Assembly (NCBI GenBank): GCA_905221605.1
Contig: CAJNDS010002567.1
Coordinates: forward strand, 1-64,000
DNA from: Symbiodinium natans
Lineage: Eukaryota > Sar > Dinophyceae > Suessiales > Symbiodiniaceae
Length of the DNA: 64,000 nucleotides
Direction: 5' to 3'
The position numbers and the translations under genes are program-made. Numbering within the stretch: the first letter of the stretch is position 1; each line of letters begins with the position of its first letter. The notes beneath the pieces were generated by a model that was not told the DNA's origin, did no database searches, and saw only the letters and a program-made list of their open reading frames with translations. Positions 51,915 to 62,690 of this stretch are shown here, piece by piece.

Positions 51915-53430
51915 AGATGCACAAGCAGGACCTGTACACCCGGCCGGGAAAGGCGGCTCAAAGAGTGTAAACCGTGTAAACCCCAATGAACTCAATTTTA
52001 CGGTTGCACCCTGAAGTTGTCGAAGGCGACCCTGTGTGACATGACTCCCTCAAGCACCGCCGCCCGCGGCAGGGTTTGCATATGGCCATATACACGTTAC
52101 ACATGTGAACGCCGTTCCCCAGAGGCCCTGTGTTGGATTCGTGCAAATCAGTGCACGCAGCCCTAGTCCCACACTCCCGAGTTAGCAAGTGGAGTGGAGG
52201 GGTCTGGACAGCTGAGACTTGGTCGATGTAATGAGGACAATACTTGGCCTTTACTGCGTGTTTTTACAAGGACGATACTTCCGATCATAGTTGAAGCGTA
52301 TCTTTCTCAACAGTGAGAGGACGAGAATCGCGACACAAAACAGCGATGCACATCTGAATCATGTAAACACAAGAAAAGACGCCTCAAACAAAACATACGT
52401 TTACGCCATGTCAGAAGAGGACGCATTTCCCAATTGAGTGAAAGTAGTGATTGGCCCTTTCCGCACATCCAGCCCTTCAACACACGGCGTTGCACACCGC
52501 ACACCACACCAGCATCGCTGTCGGGAAGCCGGCCATGTTTCTGCAAGTCCTGCGTCGCTTTGCCAAGAGGCCCATCGGGAAGTGCCCAGTTCCTCCTGCA
52601 AAGCCAGTACAGAGCAGAACTTACGAACGTTTAGGCAGCAGCTGTGCACGCGGCATCCCAGCCAACATCAGTTCGAATACAAAAGCACCGCCAGCGGCAC
52701 CTGTCTCTGTTGGGAGATTTGCCTCTCCACCAGAATGCCTGGGACTGAAACAGCAGAGCAGCCACACGCAAACTAGTCACTTGTGTAGGGCACTGTTGGG
52801 CCCCTGCCCTCAGCGCCCCCTCCGCCTCCACCCCTTCGTGAGACCAGCGGCCTGAACGGCAGTGGCAGGGAGGAACCAAGAGCCACACAAAAAGGCTGAA
52901 CCAGAGCCCTACAGTATCATTCGAGCTCGCAAGCCCGAAAGCCTCAACCACCGACACGAATCGTGAACCCCCGTTCCCTCGTCATGTCCTCTCCACGTAC
53001 ACTGCAACTCTTGGAGCGCCTGACGGACAGGTTGAGCACCCTGCCAAGAACGAACGCCTGCAGCGCGCACGTTGCGCGGGATGTGCACGGGATATCACGG
53101 GATGTGCAGGAGTTAGGGGAAGTTGGTGAATCCCCAAACAGGAGAGCTGTATGCAGTTCCCCGCTGAGCCACATACTGCCTCGCTGCGAGCTGCAAATGC
53201 CTCGGTAGTTGGGGAGTTCTTCCTGGAGTTTTGGCTTTGGTGTTTGCCAGCCATGACACCAACAGCAATCACCTTAGCCCTGGGAGCCCCCACCACTGAC
53301 AGCCAGAAGAGACAGGTCACAGCTCGGCCTGGTTCTCAGCAGGCTTGACTCAAGTCGCTCTCTAAATTATGAGAGTTTTTTGTTGCTTTACGGTGCCACA
53401 AGAGACCCCCAAAAGAAAGCATGACTTGGC
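51915..53430. other. Unresolved; competing frames
   Basis: Plus frames 52451-52855 (MFLQVLRRFAKRPIGKCPVP) and 52963-53208 (RTLQLLERLTDRLSTLPRTN) and a minus frame 53320-52982 (GAPRAKVIAVGVMAGKHQSQ) each look partly coding but overlap or lack partners. From 51960 to 52310 nothing is seen. Confidence 0.3.
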
Positions 53431-53437
53431 CATTTGT

Positions 53438-54310
53438 TCATGTTCTCCAAATGCTCCAGAGTACTGAAGCAAACTGCAGCATTCTCTCGCTTGCACTGTG
53501 CCCCTTCATCCGGCGCCTCGGATCAGGCCTAGACGTCGAGGAGCCCGTGCCATAGCCACAACACTTGAGGTGTTCTTGTTTTCTTTCCAAGCTAGCCAGC
53601 TGCGGCGATAGCAAGTGCAAGTACCGATGCAATGTTGCGGCCCTGACAGAACATTGTTCGCTGATGTGCATGCCCACATCCAGCTGAGGTGCTCGTCATT
53701 GTACTCGTCGACTTTTGAGCCAACTCTACAGCTCGCCCGGCTCGCATATGCTTGTAGTCCGAGAGAGCCGCACTACATCGGCGGCTGGGTCTCCATACTC
53801 CAAAGTGAATCAGATCGTGTAAATGAAAAGAAACTTGCTCTCAGCTGCCTCAGTTGTGAAATCTTAAATACTGACTGAAATGACGATCGTACTATCGCAG
53901 TCATCCCGACCTCCTGCGGCGAACCGACGTCATCCAGGCTGTTGCGCTGCGTGGGGACGATCTGCAACGAAGAAGCCAGCAAAGATCATACAGACACTTT
54001 ACAAGAAGGGGCCGCCTTAACGCCGATGTACTCGAGAGGCTCGAGGATGTCTCGGTAAAAGACATCGTAGCCCTTAAGGGTGGACCTTGGCACAGGCCCC
54101 CTTAGCTTGCATCTTGCCGTGGTACAACCATCATTGCGCCCATTGACGCTTTGGGCTGTGGGCTTCTGCGGGCCAGTGGGAAACGTAAACTCGTAGCCCT
54201 GGTTGGTATCCACCCACCTGTGGCCGAGAGCAGAAGTAGGTCAACGCGCCTCCACAATCCAACGACAAGTTCATTCCCACTTTGACAGCAGCTGCCCTGT
54301 AGGAGGGGGG
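53438..54310 (-). CDS. Unrecognised multi-exon gene
   Basis: About 54300-54225 reads [20 protein letters not shown] and ends at a CACAG/GT boundary. The next frame (54221-53990) reads [38 protein letters not shown] and [21 protein letters not shown] left-hand block (53670-53438) reads [37 protein letters not shown] and [20 protein letters not shown], then a stop. Cys, Gly and aromatic residues in the first two suggest an extracellular or disulphide-bearing fold, but I recognise no family. Linking the left block to the same gene is inference. Confidence 0.45.
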
Positions 54311-54424
54311 CGTCTCGGCTAGCGCCGGCGTGGCGGTCAGGGCAGTGCTTAGCCCAAGACCTTGCTAAACACAGCATGCACTTTGCAATGGATTTGAGAT
54401 CCCGATCAACGGAAACTGCGTGAT

Positions 54425-55024
54425 ATGTGTGATGTGGATTGTTCAGTCTGTATGCGAGTGGCTACAGTAGGAGCTGCCTTAAACCTGCCCTGCCTGTCAG
54501 CAACTGGCGCCGTGGGACCTCCTTGGCTTCCTCGGGTCCCCTGGCTTGAAACAATGCTGAAACAATGCTGCAAAAAGCCCCCAGAAAGCGGAGGGTCGAC
54601 GCCCAAAGCGAACCTGGTGGAGGCGAAGGCTGCACCAGCTCGGAGTGCCACCAGCAGACCTGGCACAGAAGAAGCTCGTGAGCATGATCTCGGAAGCAAT
54701 TTGCTTTCAAAAGTGGTCAGTGGATCTCAGTGGGTGTGCAAATGCGCAGCACGTCCAACTTCAGTAGGAGCGACCCAGCGAAACCAGGAGAACGCAAGCA
54801 CGGTGAGCGCGCCTGACCGGCCCAGAGTGCCCCAGAGTGCCCCAGGGTGCGCGCAGAGTGCGCAGAGTGTTCAAGGCCGCCCCTTATACGCTTTTGTCAT
54901 TCTTTGCCTGCGACCGTTTTATGCGGTGGGAAAACAAAAAACTGCAGTGCTCTTGAGGACTAGCTGCGCGGATTATGGAGGCACCTGTCGCGGCATCGGA
55001 CACTGCCAAAAAAGTTCTGCGTGA
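54425..55024 (+). CDS. Plus-strand frame of 199 codons, unrecognised
   Basis: The frame starts with ATG at 54425 and includes MLKQCCKKPPESGGSTPKAN, LVEAKAAPARSATSRPGTEE and AREHDLGSNLLSKVVSGSQW. It then passes through a CCCCAGAGTG tandem repeat (54822-54862) to a stop at 55024. The middle has natural, disordered-protein composition; the ends are weaker. The opposite strand carries only Arg/Leu/Ser-rich shadows. No family. Confidence 0.35.
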   Translation: MCDVDCSVCMRVATVGAALNLPCLSATGAVGPPWLPRVPWLETMLKQCCKKPPESGGSTPKANLVEAKAAPARSATSRPGTEEAREHDLGSNLLSKVVSGSQWVCKCAARPTSVGATQRNQENASTVSAPDRPRVPQSAPGCAQSAQSVQGRPLYAFVILCLRPFYAVGKQKTAVLLRTSCADYGGTCRGIGHCQKSSA

Positions 55025-55029
55025 GTGGG

Positions 55030-56000
55030 CCTCTCGCCCCTGGGCGATGTGGGCATGACCTTCGGAGCGTGATGAGCCCAGATCATACTAACAAGCAACA
55101 TGCAAGACAACGTAAGGCAACGTGGCTTGAGAAGCAAAGACATGTCTTGAGAATGCATTGCCTCCTCTGCTGGGCCCAAGCAAACCTCCACAACTGGTCG
55201 AGCCAAGGCTGGCTTCATCAATCTCGGCCGGATTTGCCGTGTGCATGTGCAAGCCAAGCCCTCTTTGCTGGCAAAAAAGATCCATAGGAATCTTACGGCT
55301 CGGACCTCGACGACTTGTTCGTGACCGCTCGAGTCCCGTCTACAGGCTGTCATGTTGTAGCCGAAAATTAAGCAAAGTGAGACGGTGGGGCCCTTTGCGC
55401 GCTGCAAAGCTGCTTATTGAGAAGTGGCTTTTGCAGCCTCTGCCAGCTTCGTGAGACGAAAAGAGTGAACGACTGAACAAGTACTGGAAAAAAACAATGC
55501 CGCGAGGACTTGCTGGCAGGGCTGCATGCCAACTTGAAGTGTGCATTAACACATTGACATGAGGTCCGCGCTGCTGTTCAGCAGGAATCAGAGGAGATCA
55601 CAATCAACTATTGCAGCAACCATTCAACTATCAGTAACTGGTCGGATCAAAGGGTCTGATTCAAAAAGGTCATTTCTTCAGGACCATCCCGCCCAAAAGG
55701 GGATATCCGGGGTATCCATTGCGGGAGCAGGTTTTCCAGAAGAACACCCCCAAAGCCCTCGACATCCGCTGAGGCCTCGCCAGATTTGCCTTTCTTCCTG
55801 TTTTATGGCTTTTTTGCCCACACCCCTGCCCTTTTTCCTCCCCCAACAGTACATCCATTCCCTGACCCTGCACTTCCGCCCAGCCCTCCAGAGAGCTAAC
55901 ATGGAAGTGGCGACCTTGCCTCGCCCCTGGCGTGGCCACAGGCCCCGGCCGAGGCGGGTCGCATAGCAATAACATGTCAAAGTTAAAACACATGTTTTGG
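55030..56000. other. No confident gene
   Basis: Minus (55407-54973; 55285-55088) and plus (55158-55454; 55559-55966) frames overlap without motifs. The plus frame from 55559 is basic and Pro-rich and runs toward the C/G hairpin; it is not credible as a protein. Confidence 0.35.
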
Positions 56001-56003
56001 AGC

Positions 56004-56041
56004 CCCCCCCCCCCCCAAAATGTTGGGGGGGGGGGGGGGGT
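56004..56041. repeat. Poly-C / poly-G inverted repeat (hairpin)
   Basis: About 14 C, the loop AAAATGTT, then about 17 G, followed by a G-rich tract to about 56075. It can fold as a near-perfect C:G hairpin, and the G strand could also form a quadruplex. Confidence 0.85.
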
Positions 56042-56080
56042 GGTGGGGCGGGTGGGCGGGGGTGGGTGGGGTGAGGGCCC

Positions 56081-56521
56081 CTATCCCTGGTCCTGATGCA
56101 CCGTTTGCTCCCGGACACTTGTCGGCCAGGGGGGGTACCATTTCAGGCCAAAAAGTGCAAAATAAAGGGGCGCAAACCTGTCCACAGGCTGTGGGGGGGC
56201 ATTAGAGGTGGGGTGCCTGCTTTGTGCTACCCACCTACGGCCCAAGGCCTCAGCGGATTTTAACGCTACGCGACCCGCCTCGGCCTGAGCTTCTGTAACA
56301 TACAGGGGGCCCCAATGAAGGCCCAGAACCGGGGGGGAAAGGCGGGGGTACTGGAGGCGTTTTGAAGTCTGCAGTTCCGCAATGCTTTTTCTGGCTACGC
56401 TGCCCTGAGCTTCCACCTTACACTGCATGGCCTGACCTTGAGTCTCTGCAGTGCTTCTTGTGGCTGCGGCGCTCTGATCTCCAAGCGCGTTGGGCCGAAT
56501 TGCAAAGGACCGGTGGCTCAA
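56081..56521 (-). CDS. Minus-strand frame of 146 codons, unrecognised
   Basis: Includes ALGDQSAAATRSTAETQGQA, CKVEAQGSVARKSIAELQTS, LYVTEAQAEAGRVALKSAEA and RFAPLYFALFGLKWYPPWP. Ala/Gln/Ser-rich helical composition in the first half. The frame begins without a clear ATG and ends against the G-rich tract. It could be an exon or the remains of a repeat-derived gene. No family. Confidence 0.3.
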   Translation of the reverse strand: MSHRSFAIRPNALGDQSAAATRSTAETQGQAMQCKVEAQGSVARKSIAELQTSKRLQYPRLSPPVLGLHWGPLYVTEAQAEAGRVALKSAEALGRRWVAQSRHPTSNAPPQPVDRFAPLYFALFGLKWYPPWPTSVREQTVHQDQG

Positions 56522-57064
56522 GGGTTGTAAGGACTCAAATGATTAAGCTGCAGTAAGGGACTTTGGGTTTCTCAGCCACTACAAAAACATCAAAACCACC
56601 CCCTCTCCCGCTCCCTCCAAAAGGCTCAGTAAGTAGGTTAAGTCATTTAAGTCACGATTAGTGATGAATTAAGTGGTTTTATGAGTTTGAGTCAGTGGAA
56701 CACCGCGATTCCTTGCCACTTCTCTTGCAGAATCGGTGGCCAAATAAATTGCTCCTGATCTACCCCTTTACGGAGCGACCCCCCCCCCCCCCTTCTCCGT
56801 GTTTCTTCGGGGCTGTTTTGTCTTCTGGGTTATCAAACCTGGGATTATTATTGGCAGATTGGCAAGCAATGCAAAAATGACGGATAAACTCGCATAGGCT
56901 GCTGAACGGCATGATCGCGGACTCTCTTTACATATCTTACACCAGCCGCCATTAGAGGCTGCATCAAACTTACAGAGCCAGGTCATGGCACGATTTCAGG
57001 CCATCCCGCCGTCTTCAGCATCCGGGCGCCTTGCACGTACAGGGACGGCACTCAACGGCATCGC

Positions 57065-57623
57065 ATGAACAGACGGAGGATGGACAAACCGCCTCATTCC
57101 GTGCTTCACTTCCGGAAGAGACCTCGGAGGCCACTCAGCTTGCACAGATTTGTACACTGTGGACATCACTTCGCAGTGCAGTCGCAGTCCTCAGTGACCT
57201 CAGGCACCCACCAGGTCTGGTCTTCCGAGGATGCTGAGTCCTCCTCGCCGGGTTGCCTGGATGCAACAGCTTCTCTGCGAAGGTTCGCAAAAATGGAGCC
57301 ATATGGCACTCAGGAAGCGAGAGCAGAATGCCACAGGGTTTTGCGAGCGTCTGAACACATAGGAACACATCTGAACAGGGTTGAGACCGACTCGGGTCGA
57401 AGAAGCCGAGGCCAACCGTGAAAGTTTCCTTAACACCTGGTGGCCTCTGCAACACCCATTGGCCGGAGATGTGGTCGTACGAGAACCTGTTGAGCATCGG
57501 CAGGAGGGACGTGCATACGAAGCAAGAGCAGATGCTCACATGTGTGGCTGGGCGAGTGGCTGGCTCGTGTCGCCAAGGTTCCTCAGTCCACAGCTGAGAC
57601 GACAGACTTGTAGTGTAGGATGA
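57065..57623 (+). CDS. Plus-strand candidate gene, unrecognised
   Basis: First frame (57065-57421): TSGTHQVWSSEDAESSSPGC, LDATASLRRFAKMEPYGTQE and ARAECHRVLRASEHIGTHL. Second frame (57381-57623): VEEAEANRESFLNTWWPLQH, PLAGDVVVREPVEHRQEGRA and YEARADAHMCGWASGWL, then a stop. The two could be consecutive exons. The minus strand has a 196-codon frame here (57725-57135), but it is Ser/Leu/Arg/Cys-rich like a shadow. Confidence 0.38.
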
Positions 57624-57914
57624 ACACAACAGCAACTCCAACAGTCTGTGAACCAGTTGTGAGCAGAGGCTCGTCTTCTTCTCGCCTAAGACACGATTGG
57701 CCAGCCATTGGACGCTGCGAAGCAAAGGCCTCTGTCTGTGCAGTGGTCACCCCTTCCATATCCTTGCATTCCCTTCTGCAGTATGCCGCCAGTATGCCCC
57801 TCCGCACGCCTCGCAGCTCTCACCACAACAAGAGCCAAGGAAGGCGAATCGTCCTATGAGCAACAAACGGCGAGGACATAGTATATACATCTTCTTGACA
57901 TTCAAAGTCCATGG

Positions 57915-58552
57915 TTAGTTGCATTTGCAGCGCTTCACTCGGGTCTCCTCTCCCGACGTCTCCTCTTGCTCAGGGCTGGTGACCTGGCATAGTGCAAGTT
58001 GTGAGTGTGGGTGGGGGGCGGGGGAGATGCAAAGAGTGGGTCCCGCAACAGCGCAACCACTCTGCACCTGCTCTCTCGCGCGGGCGGCAAGGGCACGGCG
58101 CTCGCGCCGTGCCTCACGCGCGGCGTCGGACTCAGACCTCTCGGTGGCTCGAAGTTGAACCAAGGCAAACAACTCCACACAGGTGGTGGAGTATGCGTTT
58201 TCGCCAATTGGGCCCAGGCTGTTCGAGCTCTTCATCTGCAGGGAAATGCGCAGCGACAGGTCGCTCATCGGCTTCTGTCCATGCATCGTGATTCCTGCCT
58301 TCGAGGCGTTGCAGCAACTGTAGGGCTTCTTTGGAAGGAGCTCGCTCTGCCACCTTCATTACGACACTGCGCCATGCCGCGAAGCGTCAGGAACTCACGA
58401 TATCTCGAGTCTCTCATCGACACTGCCTTTGCACCGGAACCAGTAAACGTCATGATGCACACGAGTCTTTTCTGCTTTCTTGCCAATTCCCTCTTGAAGG
58501 GCACCAGCGCATCCATTAGCTTCAGCACAAGGTCCGACCCGTGCTGTTACAG
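57915..58552 (-). CDS. Unrecognised gene, three consecutive exons
   Basis: About 58551-58385, after an AACAG acceptor: HGSDLVLKLMDALVPFKREL, ARKQKRLVCIMTFTGSGAKA, then SRYREFLTLRGMA. About 58356-58265, after a GAAG acceptor: VAERAPSKEALQLLQRLEGR and NHDAWTEADERP. About 58283-58060 in a third frame: MSDLSLRISLQMKSSNSLG, GENAYSTTCVELFALVQLRA and ESDAAREARRERRALAARAR, the last a basic helix. All three have strong coding composition. The second and third overlap by a few codons, so one boundary is misread. No domain is recognised. Confidence 0.55.
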
Positions 58553-58559
58553 CTGCCTA

Positions 58560-59285
58560 GCTTCGACTGAAATTTCATTCCAATGCATCGCTGCATCTCA
58601 ACTTTTGCGAGTGATGATCAACATCCTCGCTGACCAATATGTTGTGGGAGATTGGAGGCTTTGAGGGGTTCAGCTGGAATTGCGTGCATGACACACCGCG
58701 ACCCTCTTGCAAATAAAGGCCTCTGACTTTGTGTATTTTTCGGATACAGTGACGAGCGCCCTTGCCGATCATGCAAAGAGGTGCGAGCAGAGGCTGCTTC
58801 AACTGTCAGAGCTGCAGTGACATCAGCGTCATGTCTCCTGCAAAGTTTGTTCAAGTATGTTCAAGTGTCCTATTTTGTGCGTTCTTCCCTCAAAGCTCCT
58901 TGCACGCATCAGAAGCTGGTCTACTACCAAGTCTTGTCCTCCTCTCTCATGCGCCACAGCCGAGCTCGGCCAACCTGTCGCGTGCGCCAGAGTTCTGGGT
59001 TGGTGTTTGTTTTCGGCGGAGGCTGTCGAGTGCCTGATCGCCTGAGACTAGCTGCAGGCTGTCCGGAGACCAGGCCTGGCACAGTCTGGGCATGCTCAGC
59101 TTCAAGACAGCTTCAACTCAACCCTCACATGATGCTGGGCATGCCGGCCAAGGACCAGATCTGATGGGAATGGCCATGGAGGGTTGCTTCCAGGGTCCAT
59201 CCGCCATAAACAGTCCTCGATACACAATATGCGAATATGCCGGCCTTGGGAACTGTATTGGCGCAAGGGAGAACGAAGCACAACG
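58560..59285. other. No assigned gene
   Basis: Plus-strand frames (58762-59037; 58781-59164) are Ser/Cys/Arg-rich with no motif. Likely the spacer between the WD40 gene and the gene at 57.9-58.55 kb, perhaps with last WD40 exons. Confidence 0.35.
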
Positions 59286-59289
59286 AGTC

Positions 59290-60851
59290 ACTAGGGGTGG
59301 CACGGATTGTTCAACCAAATGCGTGCCGAACCGTCTGGGCTGCCGGTTACGATCTGGCACGTGCAGACATTCGTGCTGCCGGTGATCAACGCACTGGAAA
59401 GGGCGTTAACACACAGCCGGCGAGCACCCTTTGTCCGTCCGGGGACCAGCGAGCGACATGGATCGGCGACCAGTCATGAATCCACCCTTGGACACTTGCA
59501 AGGCATACAGCGTACGGGCTCACTTGCCTGTTCCAAGCCTACATAAAACTGGGCTCCGAGGCCCATGTTGGAGTCCGGATGCAGGGTGTCAAGGCGAGCC
59601 GGGTTCACAGGCGAACGCAATGCTGTGTTCGTCCTCAGCTTCGAGCTGCTGGCTTCGTGACAAGCACATGCCCCATTGTGATCATTATGCCCCCCACATG
59701 CCATGGCCACCATAAGCCGCCAAGCTGCAAGTTCGGTGGCAGTTTCATGCCGTTTGCTTCCGTCAGGAACCCCTGCGCATGCCACTATTCCATATCTCCC
59801 TACGTGACACTTGGGTCGTTCAGTTCAGGCATTTGAAGGGCATATGGCGTATTGCAGTACCTGGACCTGTACATTCAAAGCTTTACACAACCTTCATGTT
59901 CAACAGCTCAGCATCTGTTATCTGTTTGATGCCGGCAAGTGCCATCTAAGGACTCCATGACACTCCATGACACTCCATGCGGCGCCTTTGGCACCCAGTC
60001 ACCGTCCACAGGATGCCTTACCGCTCGGCGAAGCCGGCTCGACAGCGGAACGCTACGACGCTACGAACACCTGACCCTGTGGGCCACGCCAGATGTAGGC
60101 GTAGCCTTTGCGGCCACTGGTCAGCACCTTGGACGAAAGATGAGTGGCCTTACTGCCCTGTTATAGCAGTCGTACATCCAAGCTTCGCCTAACGACTTCA
60201 AACGCAAGCCAACATGAAAGACTCAATTGCCCCCAAGCACGTACTGTCCATCTGGAGACCAGGCAACAGCCCGAACAGCCTGATGCTCCATGGTGGCAGC
60301 GCCGAGTCAACATCAAGAGCACAGTAGCCGACCTCACTGTGCACCTGCTTCTTGGTGCGAAGATTCCACCTCTGCCGGCCTTCCCATCCAACAAGTACAA
60401 GAAAAACAGTGCTCTCACGCACGGGCTCATTAGGGAGCACAATGCTGTTTTTTGATGCTGTTTGTTTCCCACCCTCAGTGTGGAGCCATTCTGGCCTACA
60501 ACGCGCTGGGTTTGTGCTGGGTGCCCAGGCCACTGCCCTGGAAGTCCCGGTCGGTGAGGGTCCAGATGCGGGCTAGGCCATCGCTGCCACCGGTCCTCAG
60601 AAGCCGCTCGAGGCCCAATGTACAAACTCCTACTACCTGCCAAGATTATGCATGCACATATGTATGTGATAAACATATACTTATGTATGTATATGCGCAC
60701 ATGCTAAATATGAGGTGAACCTGACACGCGCATGCGCGATCATGTTTTGCTCATCGGCCATGTTCGCGTTGCTCTCTCTCTGCTGGGCCGCCCGCAGCAG
60801 CTCGCGACCATCTGGAGACCAGCGGACGGAGACCATCAGGTGGGCCACCCC
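59290..60851 (-). CDS. WD40-repeat protein, multi-exon
   Basis: WD40 proteins fold as beta-propellers and act as scaffolds. Minus-strand exons carry typical blade pieces. 60851 to about 60790: VAHLMVSVRWSPDGRELL. 60595 to about 60538: TGGSDGLARIWTLTDRDFQG, completing that blade. About 60395-60330: WNLRTKKQVHSEVG. About 60287-60222: HQAVRAVAWSPDGQYVLGG. About 60135-60085: KVLTSGRKGYAYIWRGPQG. About 59468-59410: HVARWSPDGQRVLAG. About 59360-59300: QIVTGSPDGSARIWLNN. The V..W/RWSPDG and SDG.ARIW signatures are clear and occur in the expected alternation. At least four blades are visible. A 600-nt gap (60080-59470) must hold more. Introns cut each blade, mostly with AG|G acceptors. Start and end not found; partners cannot be predicted. 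Confidence 0.8.
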
Positions 60852-60859
60852 CTAATGCA

Positions 60860-61540
60860 ATGCACATGTGTCACTCCTTGACTCACAGTAGGGCCCATGT
60901 TAGGCACTGAGGCTTTGTAGCACGGCACCTCGAGGGTAGCCTCGAGGGCCCACCGACTTGGCATTTCCTCAGAGGGTTTTGACGGATCGGAAACAGAGGC
61001 TCCATAAGCTCCATAAGCTCAGCCATCTCAGCCCGCAGCTGCACTTGCATGCCAAATGGATGCAGAGTGGTCCAACCCTCGCTTCAGAGAAAAGAACTTT
61101 CCACCTATCATGCCTCATCGAACGAGGGGTGTATTGTGTATTCACGCATCCCTTTCCAGCATCGGCAAACTGTAGACATGTAAGCCTCACCCGCACTTTG
61201 TTTGGGCTACCCTCATCCGCGTCCGCGCCTAGCAGGTATGAGGCACCGAGGCTCCTTTGTTTCTCTTCGCTGCTGGAGGCACAGGCCTCAAAACCTGGGC
61301 TGCGGCGTGCTGTGGGGGTTCATGGGGTCAGGAATGCAATTTGGTGTGAAGCATCCCATGGAGATCTCAGCCGCGGGCCCGTGCCGCGAGAAGACATACA
61401 GGCAGTTCTCAATGGCGAACCAGCGAGTACGCGACCCAAAGCACTCTCGTTGGAGCTCCAGTCCACTACCTAGGCCGCAAAACACTGCAACCCTGAAGTT
61501 ACTCAGTTACGTGCAGTGACTCTCGAGGCGGGGTCGTAAC
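60860..61540. other. Unassigned; one coding-like minus-strand frame
   Basis: The frame at 61485-61288 reads LELQRECFGSRTRWFAIENC and LYVFSRHGPAAEISMGCF and may be an upstream exon of the WD40 gene, though it shows no blade signature. The remainder has no visible gene. Confidence 0.35.
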
Positions 61541-61626
61541 CGCGATAAGGACCCATTTTTTTTTAACCACAACAAGGAATCACTTAACCATGATAAGGAT
61601 TTGTGCCTCAGTGCATGATAGCCACA

Positions 61627-61924
61627 ATCCCCCCCCCCGACCACATGGGAGTGACAAAAAGCCCTCAGAATTGAGATTTTAAGCCTCCCAAAGCTCCAAA
61701 ACCAGGTTCTTTCTGTCACTGCGGGTGCCCCCCCTCCCCCCCCCATGAATATTCTGTCACTGCGCCCAGACCCACATAAGAGTGGCAAAAAGCCCTCAGA
61801 ATTGAGATTTTAAGCCTCCCAAACCTCCAAAACCAGGTTTTTTCTGAGTGACAAAAAAACCTGAGAATTGAGGTTTTTTTTGGCCTCCCAAAACTCCAAA
61901 ACCAGGTTCTTTCTGTCACTGCGG

Positions 61925-61956
<32 letters not shown>

Positions 61957-62690
61957 GAGACCCACATGGGAGTGACAAAGCCCTCAGAATTGAGATTTTA
62001 AGCCTCCAAAGCTCTCCCCCGTGCCCCCCCCCCCCCCCCAGACCCACACGGGAGTGACAAAAAAACCTGAGAATTGAGGTTTTGGGCCTATCAAAGCTCC
62101 CAAAACCAGGTTCTTTTGTCACTGTGGGTCCGCCCCCCACCCCCCCCAGAGACGCACTGGCCCCCCCCCCCCCCCCGACCCACTGAATCTGTCACTGCGG
62201 GCGCCCCCCCCCCTCCCCGACCACATGGCAGTGACAAAAAGCCCTCAATAGTTTCCCAAAACTCCAAAACCAGGTTCTTTCTGTCACTGCGGGTCCCCCC
62301 CTTTCTGTCACTGCGGATGCCCCCCCCCTTTAAAAACGCCTGAAAATTGAGGTTTTGGGCCTCCCAAAGCTCCAATTCTGTCACTGCGGGCGCCCCCCCC
62401 CCCCCCCATGAAAATTCTGTCACTGCGCCCAGACCCACATAAGAGACAAAAAATTCTCAGAATTGAGATTTTAAGCAAAACCAGGTTCTTTCTGAGTGAC
62501 AAAAAAAAACCTGAGAATTGAGGTTTTGGGCCTCCCAAAACTCCAAAACCAGGTTCTTTCTGTCACTGCGGGTGCCCCCCCCCCCGCCCCCGAGACCCAC
62601 ATGGGAGTGACAAAGCCCTCAGAATTGAGATTTTAAGCCTCCCAAAGCTCCTTCTGTCACTGCGGGTGCCAACCCCCCCCCCGTGGCTGA
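61627..62690. repeat. C-rich satellite, about ten units with inverted-repeat edges
   Basis: Units of about 60-130 bp read GTGACAAAAAGCCCTCAGAA / TTGAGATTTTAAGCCTCCC / AAAGCTCCAAAACCAGGTTC / TTTCTGTCACTGCGGGTG, then a C run of 7-35 and GACCCACATGGGA. Copies start near 61650, 61785, 61845, 61970, 62055, 62230, 62330, 62445, 62495 and 62605; some are partly deleted. TGTCACTGCGGG before the C run and CCCACATGGGAGTGACA after it are partly complementary, so each C run sits in a potential loop. Minus-strand glycine-rich frames here are artefacts. Confidence 0.93.

Noticed and set aside
60161-60700. Minus-strand frame of 179 codons as one protein
   Set aside because: The WD40 signatures appear in other frames as short exons. 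This frame crosses introns.
61507-62538. Several glycine-rich minus-strand frames (MGGGGG..APAVTE type)
   Set aside because: They are translations of the C-rich satellite and recur with each unit.
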